Source: Cohnella silvisoli (GTDB lineage: Bacteria; Bacillota; Bacilli; Paenibacillales; Paenibacillaceae). From it: a DNA stretch of 64,000 bases. Both the position numbers and the translations under genes were made by a program. The notes beneath the pieces are model-generated. The model did not search any database, was not told the DNA's origin, and was given only the letters and a program-made list of their open reading frames with translations. Of the stretch, positions 44,663 through 52,361 are shown one piece after another (position 1 is the stretch's first letter; each line of letters begins with the position of its first letter). The DNA is taken from the NCBI RefSeq assembly GCF_021190915.1, contig NZ_JAIOAP010000015.1, forward strand, positions 124,001 to 188,000. The letters are read 5' to 3'.

Positions 44663-46260
44663 GCAGTTCGCAACGACGATTAGCCTCTCTTATGGTCATC
44701 TTAATCCTGATAACCATGATCGCAGGCTGCCGTAATCCCGTGCCCGGTAGTAAACAAGTCCAGCCGGATTCCTCTCCCCCCGCCGAGCATATGGAAATTT
44801 CCGTTGCTCTATGGGATCTTGCCGAGAATTTGACGGAGGATGACCCGTTAGTTCAGCAGCTGGAAAACAAGCTGAACATTACAATAAAACCAATCCTTAT
44901 TACAGGTGCGAACTACGTGCAGCAGTTTCAGATGTGGGCTTCCACGGGTCAGCTGCCCGATATTTTTTCCACGGATGCGGTTAACACTCAGTATTACAAA
45001 AATTGGAGAGACCAAGGCGTGATCAAATCGCTGCCCGATGATTTGTCCGCCTATCCTCATCTTGCGCAGTATTTATCAACTCCCGAAATTCCAGACTTGA
45101 AGGACAATGGCAAGCTTTATTTTATTCCGCGCAAAACCTATGACAGCACCGATTATAACTTACTGGACAGGCTCGTCATCTATCGATGGGATCTGGCTAA
45201 GCAAGCAGGCATCACTAAAGAGCCCGAAACTTGGGACGAATTCAGGGCCATGCTCCAAGCGATCGTGAATAAAGACCCTGAAAACAAAAATATTACCGGT
45301 TTAACTTCCGTAGGAAACCTCCTGCTTGGCGGGCTGTTCTGGTTGTATAGCTCTCCGGCGGCTACAAGCGATGGCAGCGGAAGCGACTTCAAATGGATCA
45401 AGGAAGACGGAAAGTATATTCCCGCGGTTTTTTCCAAATATTCCGTTGAATCTTTAAAGCTGCTCCGAAATTTCTATACTTCGGGTTTAATAGATCCCGA
45501 CCTTCCCGTAACACGAGGCGAGATGGGAAGAGATAAATTCGCTCAAGGCAAAGCTGCGGCGTTGATCACGGCCGGTTTATTTCAGAACGTGGATATTAAC
45601 ATTTACAAAGAAAGATGGCTCAAGCTTCATCCCGGCGACACGGCTTTCTACGATAAAATCAAAGTACTGAAGCCGCTCAAATCAATGGACGGCAACCGAT
45701 ACCATGCCATATTCAAACCCTTCTGGTCCGAAAGCTATATTTCGTCCAAGGTCAGTGACAAGAAAATGGATCGTATTCTGCAATTGTTCGACTACATGAA
45801 TTCGCCCGAGTTTTTGGAAATGCGGCATTATGGCTTGAAGGATGTTGATTACACCAAAACCGGGGATACCATTACTATGATTGATCCGAATGTCAGCTTG
45901 CTTACGAAATACAAACCATTTTCCACGCTTGCTAATTTATTGGATTGGGACGGCATGTTTAAACTTAAACCGGGCTATGTCGGCCTATCGCCAGAAGCGC
46001 ATAAAGCGCAACAAGAGCTGCTTGACTATTCCATGAAAATGACGAGCAAACAAAATTTCGAAATCAGGCTGACGAAGCTTTCCACACCGACAAAGGACAG
46101 CTTCACGATCTTCGACAGCGACGACATGATCCGCGTGATGATCAGCAAGCTCCCCGTAGAAGTCATATGGCAGGACATTATCAACGGGTATAAAGAAAAG
46201 GGACTCGACCGGATGATTGCGGAAGTCAATGCCAAGGCTAAGGAGATGGGCATCGATTAA
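44659..46260 (+). CDS. Extracellular solute-binding lipoprotein linked to the two-component system
   Basis: 533 aa. Lipobox IAGC (Cys24), then a large binding domain of the LplA/YtcQ size class (LPDIFSTDAVNTQYYKNWRDQG, LDWDGMFKLKPGYVGLSPEA). The ATG overlaps the response-regulator stop (ATGA), with GGAGGAG upstream, so it is made together with the kinase and regulator. There are no permease genes beside it. It may present ligand to the sensor kinase or lend specificity to the divergent transporter (inference). Confidence 0.87.
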   Translation: MSSSQRRLASLMVILILITMIAGCRNPVPGSKQVQPDSSPPAEHMEISVALWDLAENLTEDDPLVQQLENKLNITIKPILITGANYVQQFQMWASTGQLPDIFSTDAVNTQYYKNWRDQGVIKSLPDDLSAYPHLAQYLSTPEIPDLKDNGKLYFIPRKTYDSTDYNLLDRLVIYRWDLAKQAGITKEPETWDEFRAMLQAIVNKDPENKNITGLTSVGNLLLGGLFWLYSSPAATSDGSGSDFKWIKEDGKYIPAVFSKYSVESLKLLRNFYTSGLIDPDLPVTRGEMGRDKFAQGKAAALITAGLFQNVDINIYKERWLKLHPGDTAFYDKIKVLKPLKSMDGNRYHAIFKPFWSESYISSKVSDKKMDRILQLFDYMNSPEFLEMRHYGLKDVDYTKTGDTITMIDPNVSLLTKYKPFSTLANLLDWDGMFKLKPGYVGLSPEAHKAQQELLDYSMKMTSKQNFEIRLTKLSTPTKDSFTIFDSDDMIRVMISKLPVEVIWQDIINGYKEKGLDRMIAEVNAKAKEMGID

Positions 46261-46357
46261 AGGAAATAAAGTGAATTAGATTTGTGAGGGAAAATAGCTA
46301 GGTTTCGTCGGGTTAAGTGTGTGAAATTGGGTTGGTGAGAGGAAAGAGTACATGTTG

Positions 46358-46393
46358 GGAGACTATCGAACAAGAAGTTAATCGACAGTCTCC
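46358..46393 (+). terminator. Hairpin downstream of the two-component operon
   Basis: GGAGACTATCGA pairs with TCGACAGTCTCC (one A-C mismatch) around a 12-base loop. Weak T content afterwards. The only terminator-like structure before the repeat arrays. Confidence 0.5.
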
Positions 46394-46488
46394 TTCGCAT
46401 GCTTATTTCGGGTAACGGAGCGACTTTGGGCAAACAAGTACAATGCTTCCGTTCTCCGTCCTTGTTGATCGATTTTTGTGACAAAGTG

Positions 46489-46720
46489 AGGTGCTTCAGC
46501 CTTCTTCCCTGCTTAAAGTCGCTTTTTCCGACTATAGCTAGGTGCTTCAGCCTTCTTCCATGCTTAAAGTCGCTTTTTCCGACTATAGCGAGGTACTTCA
46601 GCCTTCTTCCCTGTCTATAGTCGTTTTTCCCGACTATTGTGCGAGCTTCGGCCATCTTCCCTGCTTAAAGTCACTTTTTCCGACTATAGCGAGGTGCATC
46701 GGCCATCTTCCCTGCTTTGA
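46489..46720. repeat. Tandem array A, about five 51-bp units
   Basis: Unit beginning AGGTGCTTCAGCCTTCTTCC and containing AGTCGCTTTTTCCGACT. Copies start near 46489, 46540, 46591, 46641 and 46692. AGTCG and CGACT form a dyad around the T-run. 51 bp equals 17 codons, so both strands show fake repetitive reading frames. Confidence 0.85.
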
Positions 46721-46726
46721 GCAATA

Positions 46727-46960
46727 GAAGGCACTTTTTTGGCCCTCGTGCTTCAAATGTAGCTGGTCCTAGCTCGATGAAGGCACTTTTTTGGCCCTCG
46801 TGCTTCAAATGTAGCTGGCTCTAGCTCGATGAAGGCACTTTTTTGGCCCTCGTGCTTCAAATGTAGCTGGCTCTAGCTCGATGAAGGCACTTTTTTGGCC
46901 CTCGTGCTTCAAATGTAGCTGGCTCTTGCTCGATGTAGGTACCTTTTGGCCTTGAATACT
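46727..46960. repeat. Tandem array B, four near-identical 52-bp units plus a degenerate fifth
   Basis: Units start at 46727, 46779, 46831, 46883 and (decayed) 46935. The second and third are identical. Each contains GAAGGCACTTTTTTGGCCCT followed by CGTGCTTCAAATGTAGCTGG. GAAG.CAC and GTGCTTC can pair, so each unit is a weak hairpin. Confidence 0.9.
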
Positions 46961-47016
46961 CATTGTAAACAGTAAATATAGGGGGCCCTTAGTAATAAGT
47001 AACCTGAATCATAAAA

Positions 47017-47229
47017 TTAAACGCCCGTGCGTCTCTTCTGATTATTCTGCACCTTGTGGATCTGGGTTTTCATCTGCTTGGTTCCCCCAGAATGGTTGCC
47101 TTGCTGGCCGTTGGCCTGACGCTGGGCCTGCTTTTTCTTCTCGAGAATGCGTTTGATCGCATCCGCTTGGCTTAGCTTCTTCGGCTCTTCCGCTGAAGCG
47201 TCGGTCGGTGTCGTATTATTGTCGCTCAT
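47017..47229 (-). CDS. Small basic protein of unknown function
   Basis: 70 aa, strongly charged, with an acidic N-terminus and a Lys/Gln/Arg-rich rest (KRILEKKKQAQRQANGQQG). No membrane segment or known domain. GGGGTGAT precedes the ATG, and the coding frame is clean, so I take it as real. It lies 53 bp downstream of speD in the same direction and could be its second cistron. The composition would suit nucleic-acid or polyanion binding, but this is speculation. Confidence 0.6.
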   Translation of the reverse strand: MSDNNTTPTDASAEEPKKLSQADAIKRILEKKKQAQRQANGQQGNHSGGTKQMKTQIHKVQNNQKRRTGV

Positions 47230-47282
47230 ATTATCACCCCATGTAAGTGTTCTTGTCTATTTTACATCATTGGAGCGTCTAT

Positions 47283-48089
47283 TTAATATAGATTTTTCCC
47301 GTAAAAAATCTCGTCCATTTCCTCTTTCAGCTGCTTCGCGATCTCGCTCTGCTCTTCCGGGTTCAGCTTATCTTTCGTATATCCGAACAAATAGTTGTTT
47401 AGATCGAATTCGCGAAGCTTGCACTTCGTATGAAAGATGTTTTCCTGGTACACGTTTACGTCGATCATGTCATACTGGCCTATGATACCCTTGGGTATGT
47501 AGTTCTGAATCGAATTGATATCGTGGTCGATGAACAGCTTGTGGCCGTTGATGTCCCGTGTGAAACCCCGAACCCGGTAGTCGATCGTCATAATATCGGT
47601 GTCGAACGAGTGTATGAGATAGTTCAGCGCTTTAAGCGGAGAGATTTCCCCGCACGTCGACACGTCGATATCGGCTCTGAAAGTGCTGATTCCTTCGCTT
47701 GGATGATACTCCGGATAGGTGTGCACCGTGATGTGACTTTTGTCTAATTGCATAACGACGGCGTTCGGGAGCGGGCCCGGCGATTCATCGTAGGATTCCG
47801 TCGGCACCTCGACGATCGGCCCCTCCGACACCAGCAGCGTAACGCTCGCTCCTTGCGGGACATAATCTTGTTTGGCCGTATTTAATACGTGCGCGCCAAT
47901 GATATCGGATACTTGATTTAAGATTTTGGTCAGCCTGTCCGAATTGTACTGCTCGTCGATATAGGCAATATAAGCTTCGCGCTCTTCTTTGGTTTTGGTG
48001 TAGCAGACGTCGTACATATTAAAGCTCAGCGACTTCGTAAGGTTATTAAAGCCATGCAACGTTATTCGCTGTTCCGGCGTTAGTGTCAT
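47283..48089 (-). CDS. speD: S-adenosylmethionine decarboxylase proenzyme, long (E. coli) type
   Basis: 268 aa. Makes decarboxylated AdoMet, the aminopropyl donor for spermidine. The self-cleavage site is LDK-SHITVHTYPE: Lys117-Ser118, with Ser118 becoming the pyruvoyl group. Cys146 (STCGEIS) is the likely proton donor. This is the about 264-residue enterobacterial class, whereas Bacillus SpeD has about 126 residues. The start at 48089 has GGAGGGG upstream. No speE, speA or speB is in the window. Confidence 0.93.
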   Translation of the reverse strand: MTLTPEQRITLHGFNNLTKSLSFNMYDVCYTKTKEEREAYIAYIDEQYNSDRLTKILNQVSDIIGAHVLNTAKQDYVPQGASVTLLVSEGPIVEVPTESYDESPGPLPNAVVMQLDKSHITVHTYPEYHPSEGISTFRADIDVSTCGEISPLKALNYLIHSFDTDIMTIDYRVRGFTRDINGHKLFIDHDINSIQNYIPKGIIGQYDMIDVNVYQENIFHTKCKLREFDLNNYLFGYTKDKLNPEEQSEIAKQLKEEMDEIFYGKNLY

Positions 48090-48193
48090 GGTTCCCCTCC
48101 GTTCATAACTCATATTACCCCTCTTCCCCCGCTACGATTCAATGATGAACAATTTTCGGAAAAAATTCCCAACAATTTTATACAATTAACCTT

Positions 48194-48231
48194 TATAATA
48201 GACGTACAAGTCTATTAATCGGGGGTATTTT
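48194..48231 (+). promoter_or_regulatory. Candidate -10 and ribosome site for the small lipoprotein
   Basis: TATAAT at 48194-48199 without a clear -35, then CGGGGGT six bases before the ATG at 48232. Confidence 0.4.
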
Positions 48232-48612
48232 ATGAGATTCATGGTTGTATTACTCGTATGTTGTCTAATTTTGACCGCTTGCAACAGCGGAGCGAAATCG
48301 AATTCCAGCAACGGACAAGTACATGATCACAAGCCTACGATGGATGTTAAGCTGGACGTATCCGGCAACCAAGTCACAGTAACCGTGAACACCGACATGA
48401 AGATCTCACCGGAGCATTACGGAATGGCGCGCGAGGCCGGCGAAGGCCACATACATATGTATTTGGACAACGGGGAGAAAATCGGGGTCAAAGAAGGACA
48501 GAAGGTGTTCACGGATTTGGCTAAAGGAAAACACACCTTGAAAGTTTCTTTGCACAACAATGACCATACTCCCTATGACGTAACGAATACCTTTGAGTTT
48601 GAAATCAAATAA
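48232..48612 (+). CDS. Small secreted lipoprotein, beta-sandwich-like, unknown function
   Basis: 126 aa. Signal peptide with lipobox LTAC (Cys17), a Ser/Asn-rich linker, then a compact beta-rich domain with GHIHMYLDNGEK and LHNNDHTPY, a His pattern found in small DUF4399-like extracellular domains. The His clusters could bind a metal (inference). Located 32 bp upstream of a histidine kinase in the same direction, so it may be the sensory accessory of that system. Confidence 0.7.
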   Translation: MRFMVVLLVCCLILTACNSGAKSNSSNGQVHDHKPTMDVKLDVSGNQVTVTVNTDMKISPEHYGMAREAGEGHIHMYLDNGEKIGVKEGQKVFTDLAKGKHTLKVSLHNNDHTPYDVTNTFEFEIK

Positions 48613-48644
48613 TCCAAAATTATTCCCCCTATAGGAGAACCGTC

Positions 48645-50138
48645 GTGCTCAGAAAATTTAGCCTTCAAGCTCGAATCCTGATTCTGGTCACCGTCGTAAC
48701 TACCGTTATGCTGTCCGTCATCGTCTTGTTCGATTCCTACACCCTCCAAAAGTCCGTAGAAGAAACCTACGTTAGCCAGTTGGATGGAATGACGACCGCG
48801 ATCAACGGCAGATACGAGGAATCCCATTCGATGCAAGACGTCCAGCAGATTTTCGACTATATCCAATATAAAGACAATAACGTGCTGGAGTTGACGTTAT
48901 ACGGGAAAGCCGGCGTTCTCGCTTCCACGAACCGCGATATCGTCGGAAATCCATCGCCGCCAGATCTTCTGAATGAATTGCAACTCAAAGGGACGCTTGT
49001 ATCGCATATTCGCAAGGATGCGGACGGAATCCCAAAGGATCGGCTTACGGCCCCTCTTAAAGAAGACGGAGTTACGATCGGTGCGATCCAGCTGCTCATA
49101 AACACTTCGGAGAGCTCTGACCTGATCCGTAATCGCATTCAGTTCATCATCGGCGTCGGGCTAACCATTGCCGTCCTCTTGTTGATCGCCCTATGGTTCA
49201 TTATTCGCAAATTGCTCATCCACCCGTTGTTGAAAATTCGGGAAGCCGCGATTTCCGTGAAGAAAGGATCGGCCTACAAGGAGATCATTCTTGATTCCGG
49301 CCAGGAAATCAATGAAGTCGCTTCCGCCTTCAACGAGATGGTAAATAATCTCGAAGGACGTTACAAGGAATTGCAGCTAGCGCAGAAACAGCTGGTAGAA
49401 TCCGAGAAGATGGTTGCCTTGGGCAATCTCGTCGCAGGGGTTTCGCATGAGATTAACACCCCTATAGGCATCGGCGTAACCGCAGCGTCTTACATGGAAG
49501 AGAAGTCCAAAGATTTTCAAGCCTTATTCCAGGAAAGTAAAATGAAAAAGTCGGACCTGGAGGATTATCTGAAGACGGTACGCGAGACAACGGGAATGAT
49601 TCAGACAAATCTATTTCGCGCATCGGAACTAATCAGGAGCTTTAAGCAGGTTGCAGTCGACCGATCGATCGAAACCAAGAGAAGGTTCATGATCAGGGAG
49701 TATATTCAGGAAGTGCTGATCAGCTTGCAGCCGAATCTCAAGAAGACCAAACATCACGTGGAGATAACCGGCAAGGAATCCCTCATTATATTCAGCGATC
49801 CTGGCGCAATCTCGCAAATCATTACCAACCTGATTATGAATTCGCTTATTCATGCTTACGAAGCCGATTCCGAAGGCCATATCTCAATTGATATCACATC
49901 CCATCTGAATCAACTTACGTTGCACTATTCCGACGATGGCAAGGGCATGCCTCAGGACATTGTCGAGCAAATATTCAATCCCTTCTTTACGACAAACCGC
50001 GGCGGAGGCGGAACCGGACTCGGTATGCACATTGTCTATAACTTAGTCACGCAGTCGCTGGGCGGAACGATCAGATGCGAGAGCAAGGTGGGTTCGGGCA
50101 CCGACTTTATTATCCAAATTCCAATGAACGAGGGATGA
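48645..50138 (+). CDS. HAMP-containing sensor histidine kinase
   Basis: 497 aa. Membrane segments about 9-29 and 166-187 bracket an extracellular sensor region. HAMP linker (188-245), a short coiled coil, then the dimerisation domain with His268 in AGVSHEINTPIG and the ATPase domain (NLIMNSLIHA, DDGKGM, GTGLGMHIV). The start is GTG, behind TAGGAGAA. The H-box and ATPase resemble NtrB-like non-transmitter-PAS kinases that pair with DUF3369 regulators. Four bp before the response regulator gene. Confidence 0.92.
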   Translation: MLRKFSLQARILILVTVVTTVMLSVIVLFDSYTLQKSVEETYVSQLDGMTTAINGRYEESHSMQDVQQIFDYIQYKDNNVLELTLYGKAGVLASTNRDIVGNPSPPDLLNELQLKGTLVSHIRKDADGIPKDRLTAPLKEDGVTIGAIQLLINTSESSDLIRNRIQFIIGVGLTIAVLLLIALWFIIRKLLIHPLLKIREAAISVKKGSAYKEIILDSGQEINEVASAFNEMVNNLEGRYKELQLAQKQLVESEKMVALGNLVAGVSHEINTPIGIGVTAASYMEEKSKDFQALFQESKMKKSDLEDYLKTVRETTGMIQTNLFRASELIRSFKQVAVDRSIETKRRFMIREYIQEVLISLQPNLKKTKHHVEITGKESLIIFSDPGAISQIITNLIMNSLIHAYEADSEGHISIDITSHLNQLTLHYSDDGKGMPQDIVEQIFNPFFTTNRGGGGTGLGMHIVYNLVTQSLGGTIRCESKVGSGTDFIIQIPMNEG

Positions 50139-50142
50139 CACA

Positions 50143-51702
50143 ATGGTAAGCGATCAACAAGAAGATTTCCTTACATTCGCCGATGATGAGCAGGATGATA
50201 TAACCGAGACAAGTTACGAGAAAGATAAATGGAAAGTTATCATTGTGGACGATGAGCTTGAAGTTCATCAGGTTACACGGATGGTGCTCAGCGACTTCGA
50301 ATTCGATGGCAAACGCCTTGAATTGATTAGCGCATACACCGAGCCGGAGGCACTTCAGGTCATAAGGGATAATCCGGACACCGCCATTATTCTGCTCGAC
50401 GTCGTCATGGACCAAGATGATTCCGGGTTGAAGATCGTCAAATACATACGCGAACAGCTGAAATACCAATCGGTCCGTATTATCCTTCGTACGGGACAGC
50501 CGGGGCAAGCACCGGAAAAGATAGTCATTACGAACTACGACATTAACGATTACAAGGAAAAAACGGAGTTAACGTCGCAGAAGCTTTTTACAACCATAAT
50601 GGCGGCATTACGGTCTTACCGGGATATCATGGTTATTGAGAATAACAAGATCGGACTGGAAAAAATCATAAATTCGTCCGCTGATCTATTCGAGCTGAAG
50701 TCTATGAGAAAATTCGCCTCAGGCGTTTTAACCCAATTGACTTCGATCATGAATTTACATAAAAACGCGCTTCACTGCAACAGCTACGCTGTTTCCAAAG
50801 GACAGGAGGAAATCTACATTCTAGCGGCAACGGGCGATTATTCCCCCGATGAGCATGACAATATACAGGACGTCGTTCCCGCGCATGTACTTAGAAGCAT
50901 TGAGAATACGTTCCGGGATAAAAAAGGCGATTTCTTCGACGACTATTTCACCTGTTATTTCCAGAGTAAGACAGGCAGCGAGAACGTCATCTACTTCGAA
51001 GGCTCCACGAAGCTCAATGAATGGAATCGGTATTTGATTGAAATTTACTGCTCTAACGTTTCCGTAGCTTTCGAGAACATTTATCTCAACGAGGAAGTCG
51101 AGAACACGCAGAAAGAAATTATTTTCACCCTCGGTGAAATCGCCGAAACCCGGTCCAAGGAAACGGGAAACCACGTCAAGAGAGTCGCGGAATATTCCAA
51201 GCTTCTAGCCCTCAAATACGGTATTTCCGAGGAAGAAGCCGAGCTCGTCAGACTCGCCTCTTCGATGCATGACGTCGGCAAGGTTGCCGTGCCTGACGCG
51301 ATCTTAAACAAACCTGGCAAACTCACGCCCGAAGAATTCGAGACCATTAAAAATCATACGAATCATGGCTACGCCATGTTAAATCATTCGAACCGCGACA
51401 TTATTAAGACAGCAGCCATCATCGCTTACCAGCATCACGAGAAATATAACGGTCAAGGGTATCCGAACGGATTATCAGGGGAAGACATCCATATTTACGG
51501 AAGAATCGCGGCGTTGGCCGATGTGTTCGATGCGCTCGGAAGCGAAAGAGTGTATAAGAAAGCGTGGCCTCTCGAAGAGATATTGGAGTACTTCAGACAG
51601 GAAAGCGGACAGCACTTCGACCCTCAATTGGTAACGATATTTTTCGATAACTTGCCTGGAATATTGAAGATCAGAGATCAGTATGCGGATACGAAAAGCT
51701 AA
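50143..51702 (+). CDS. Response regulator with DUF3369 and HD-GYP domains
   Basis: 519 aa. The receiver domain (about 30-155) has Asp36/Asp37 and phospho-acceptor Asp86 (ILLDVVMD). A DUF3369-like middle domain (about 170-310) follows. The HD-GYP phosphodiesterase domain (about 325-515) has SMHDVGKVAVPD, HHEKYNGQGYPNGL and the family's conserved spacing. It should hydrolyse c-di-GMP when phosphorylated by the upstream kinase. No DNA-binding domain. Confidence 0.93.
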   Translation: MVSDQQEDFLTFADDEQDDITETSYEKDKWKVIIVDDELEVHQVTRMVLSDFEFDGKRLELISAYTEPEALQVIRDNPDTAIILLDVVMDQDDSGLKIVKYIREQLKYQSVRIILRTGQPGQAPEKIVITNYDINDYKEKTELTSQKLFTTIMAALRSYRDIMVIENNKIGLEKIINSSADLFELKSMRKFASGVLTQLTSIMNLHKNALHCNSYAVSKGQEEIYILAATGDYSPDEHDNIQDVVPAHVLRSIENTFRDKKGDFFDDYFTCYFQSKTGSENVIYFEGSTKLNEWNRYLIEIYCSNVSVAFENIYLNEEVENTQKEIIFTLGEIAETRSKETGNHVKRVAEYSKLLALKYGISEEEAELVRLASSMHDVGKVAVPDAILNKPGKLTPEEFETIKNHTNHGYAMLNHSNRDIIKTAAIIAYQHHEKYNGQGYPNGLSGEDIHIYGRIAALADVFDALGSERVYKKAWPLEEILEYFRQESGQHFDPQLVTIFFDNLPGILKIRDQYADTKS

Positions 51703-51712
51703 TATTTAGCAA

Positions 51713-51752
51713 AAAGAAGGAAGAACCCTTTTTCATGGGTTCTTCCTTCTTT
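51713..51752. terminator. Strong bidirectional terminator
   Basis: Perfect 16-bp stem (51713-51728 with 51737-51752) with A- and T-rich flanks, between the convergent HD-GYP and DinB-like genes. It overlaps the DinB stop codon. Confidence 0.9.
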
Positions 51753-52287
51753 ACTTATAAAATGATTTCATTGAGCTTAAATATTTTTCTCTGATAAAGT
51801 TCATATGATGAAACTCATGGCCGGCAATAATGTAAGCCCACGCTATTGCGGATGACTCGCTGTCATTGACAACGCCTCTTCTGGACCATGCTTCTTCAGA
51901 AAGCCCCCGAAGCAAAGTGAGAGTAGCCCGGCGTACAACCGTGTAATCTTCAAAGAGATCAGACATAGCGCATGAATCAAAAGAAGCTCCGTTCACCAAA
52001 GCATTCTCATCATAACCGGCAAGCGGCGTCTTGTCTCCTCTTGCGATTCGAAGCAACCGGTAACTCATGATCCGTTCGTTATCCGTTATATGACCCAGCA
52101 CTTCTTTCAGACTCCACTTTCCTGGGGCATATCGGTAATTTGCTTGATCTTCCGTAACGGTTGAAAAAGCATCGGTTGTATTCTTGAGGGATTGAGTTAG
52201 GATATCACGGATATCCCCTTCAGGAACTAATCTCACATACCTCTCAAAATGAGAGTTATACTCTCCGTTTGATGGCCGAATTGACAT
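51751..52287 (-). CDS. DinB-superfamily protein
   Basis: 178-aa four-helix-bundle protein. The metal-binding His residues are in LGHITDNERI (about residue 68) and AGHEFHHMNFI (about 155-165). Members include thiol S-transferases, but this one's substrate is unknown. I start at 52287, with GAGGAGG nine bases upstream. The frame is open for 30 more codons into the aminotransferase gene, without support. Confidence 0.85.
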   Translation of the reverse strand: MSIRPSNGEYNSHFERYVRLVPEGDIRDILTQSLKNTTDAFSTVTEDQANYRYAPGKWSLKEVLGHITDNERIMSYRLLRIARGDKTPLAGYDENALVNGASFDSCAMSDLFEDYTVVRRATLTLLRGLSEEAWSRRGVVNDSESSAIAWAYIIAGHEFHHMNFIREKYLSSMKSFYK

Positions 52288-52361
52288 TAATGAGCTCCTC
52301 CTCAGTGGTTTTTCCCAGTATACCATTTCATGCATGAGGAACACACCTAATCCGTAATTGA

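Larger units (their letters stand above)
46261..47016. other. Gene-free stretch carrying arrays A and B
   Basis: 756 bp without a credible gene between the binding-protein gene and a small leftward gene. Apart from the hairpin at 46358 and the two repeat arrays, nothing recognisable was seen. Confidence 0.65.

Noticed and set aside
46257..46655. Leftward 132-codon frame with 17-residue repeats
   Set aside because: It is only array A translated: the 51-bp period keeps any frame open on both strands. No ribosome site, and the strongly basic repeat has no known counterpart.
46399..46727. Rightward frames with LLPCLKSLFPTIA-like repeats
   Set aside because: Same array A artefact on the other strand, without start signals.
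46489..46960. CRISPR array
   Set aside because: The whole 51-52-bp unit is repeated, with no unique spacers, and there are no cas genes.
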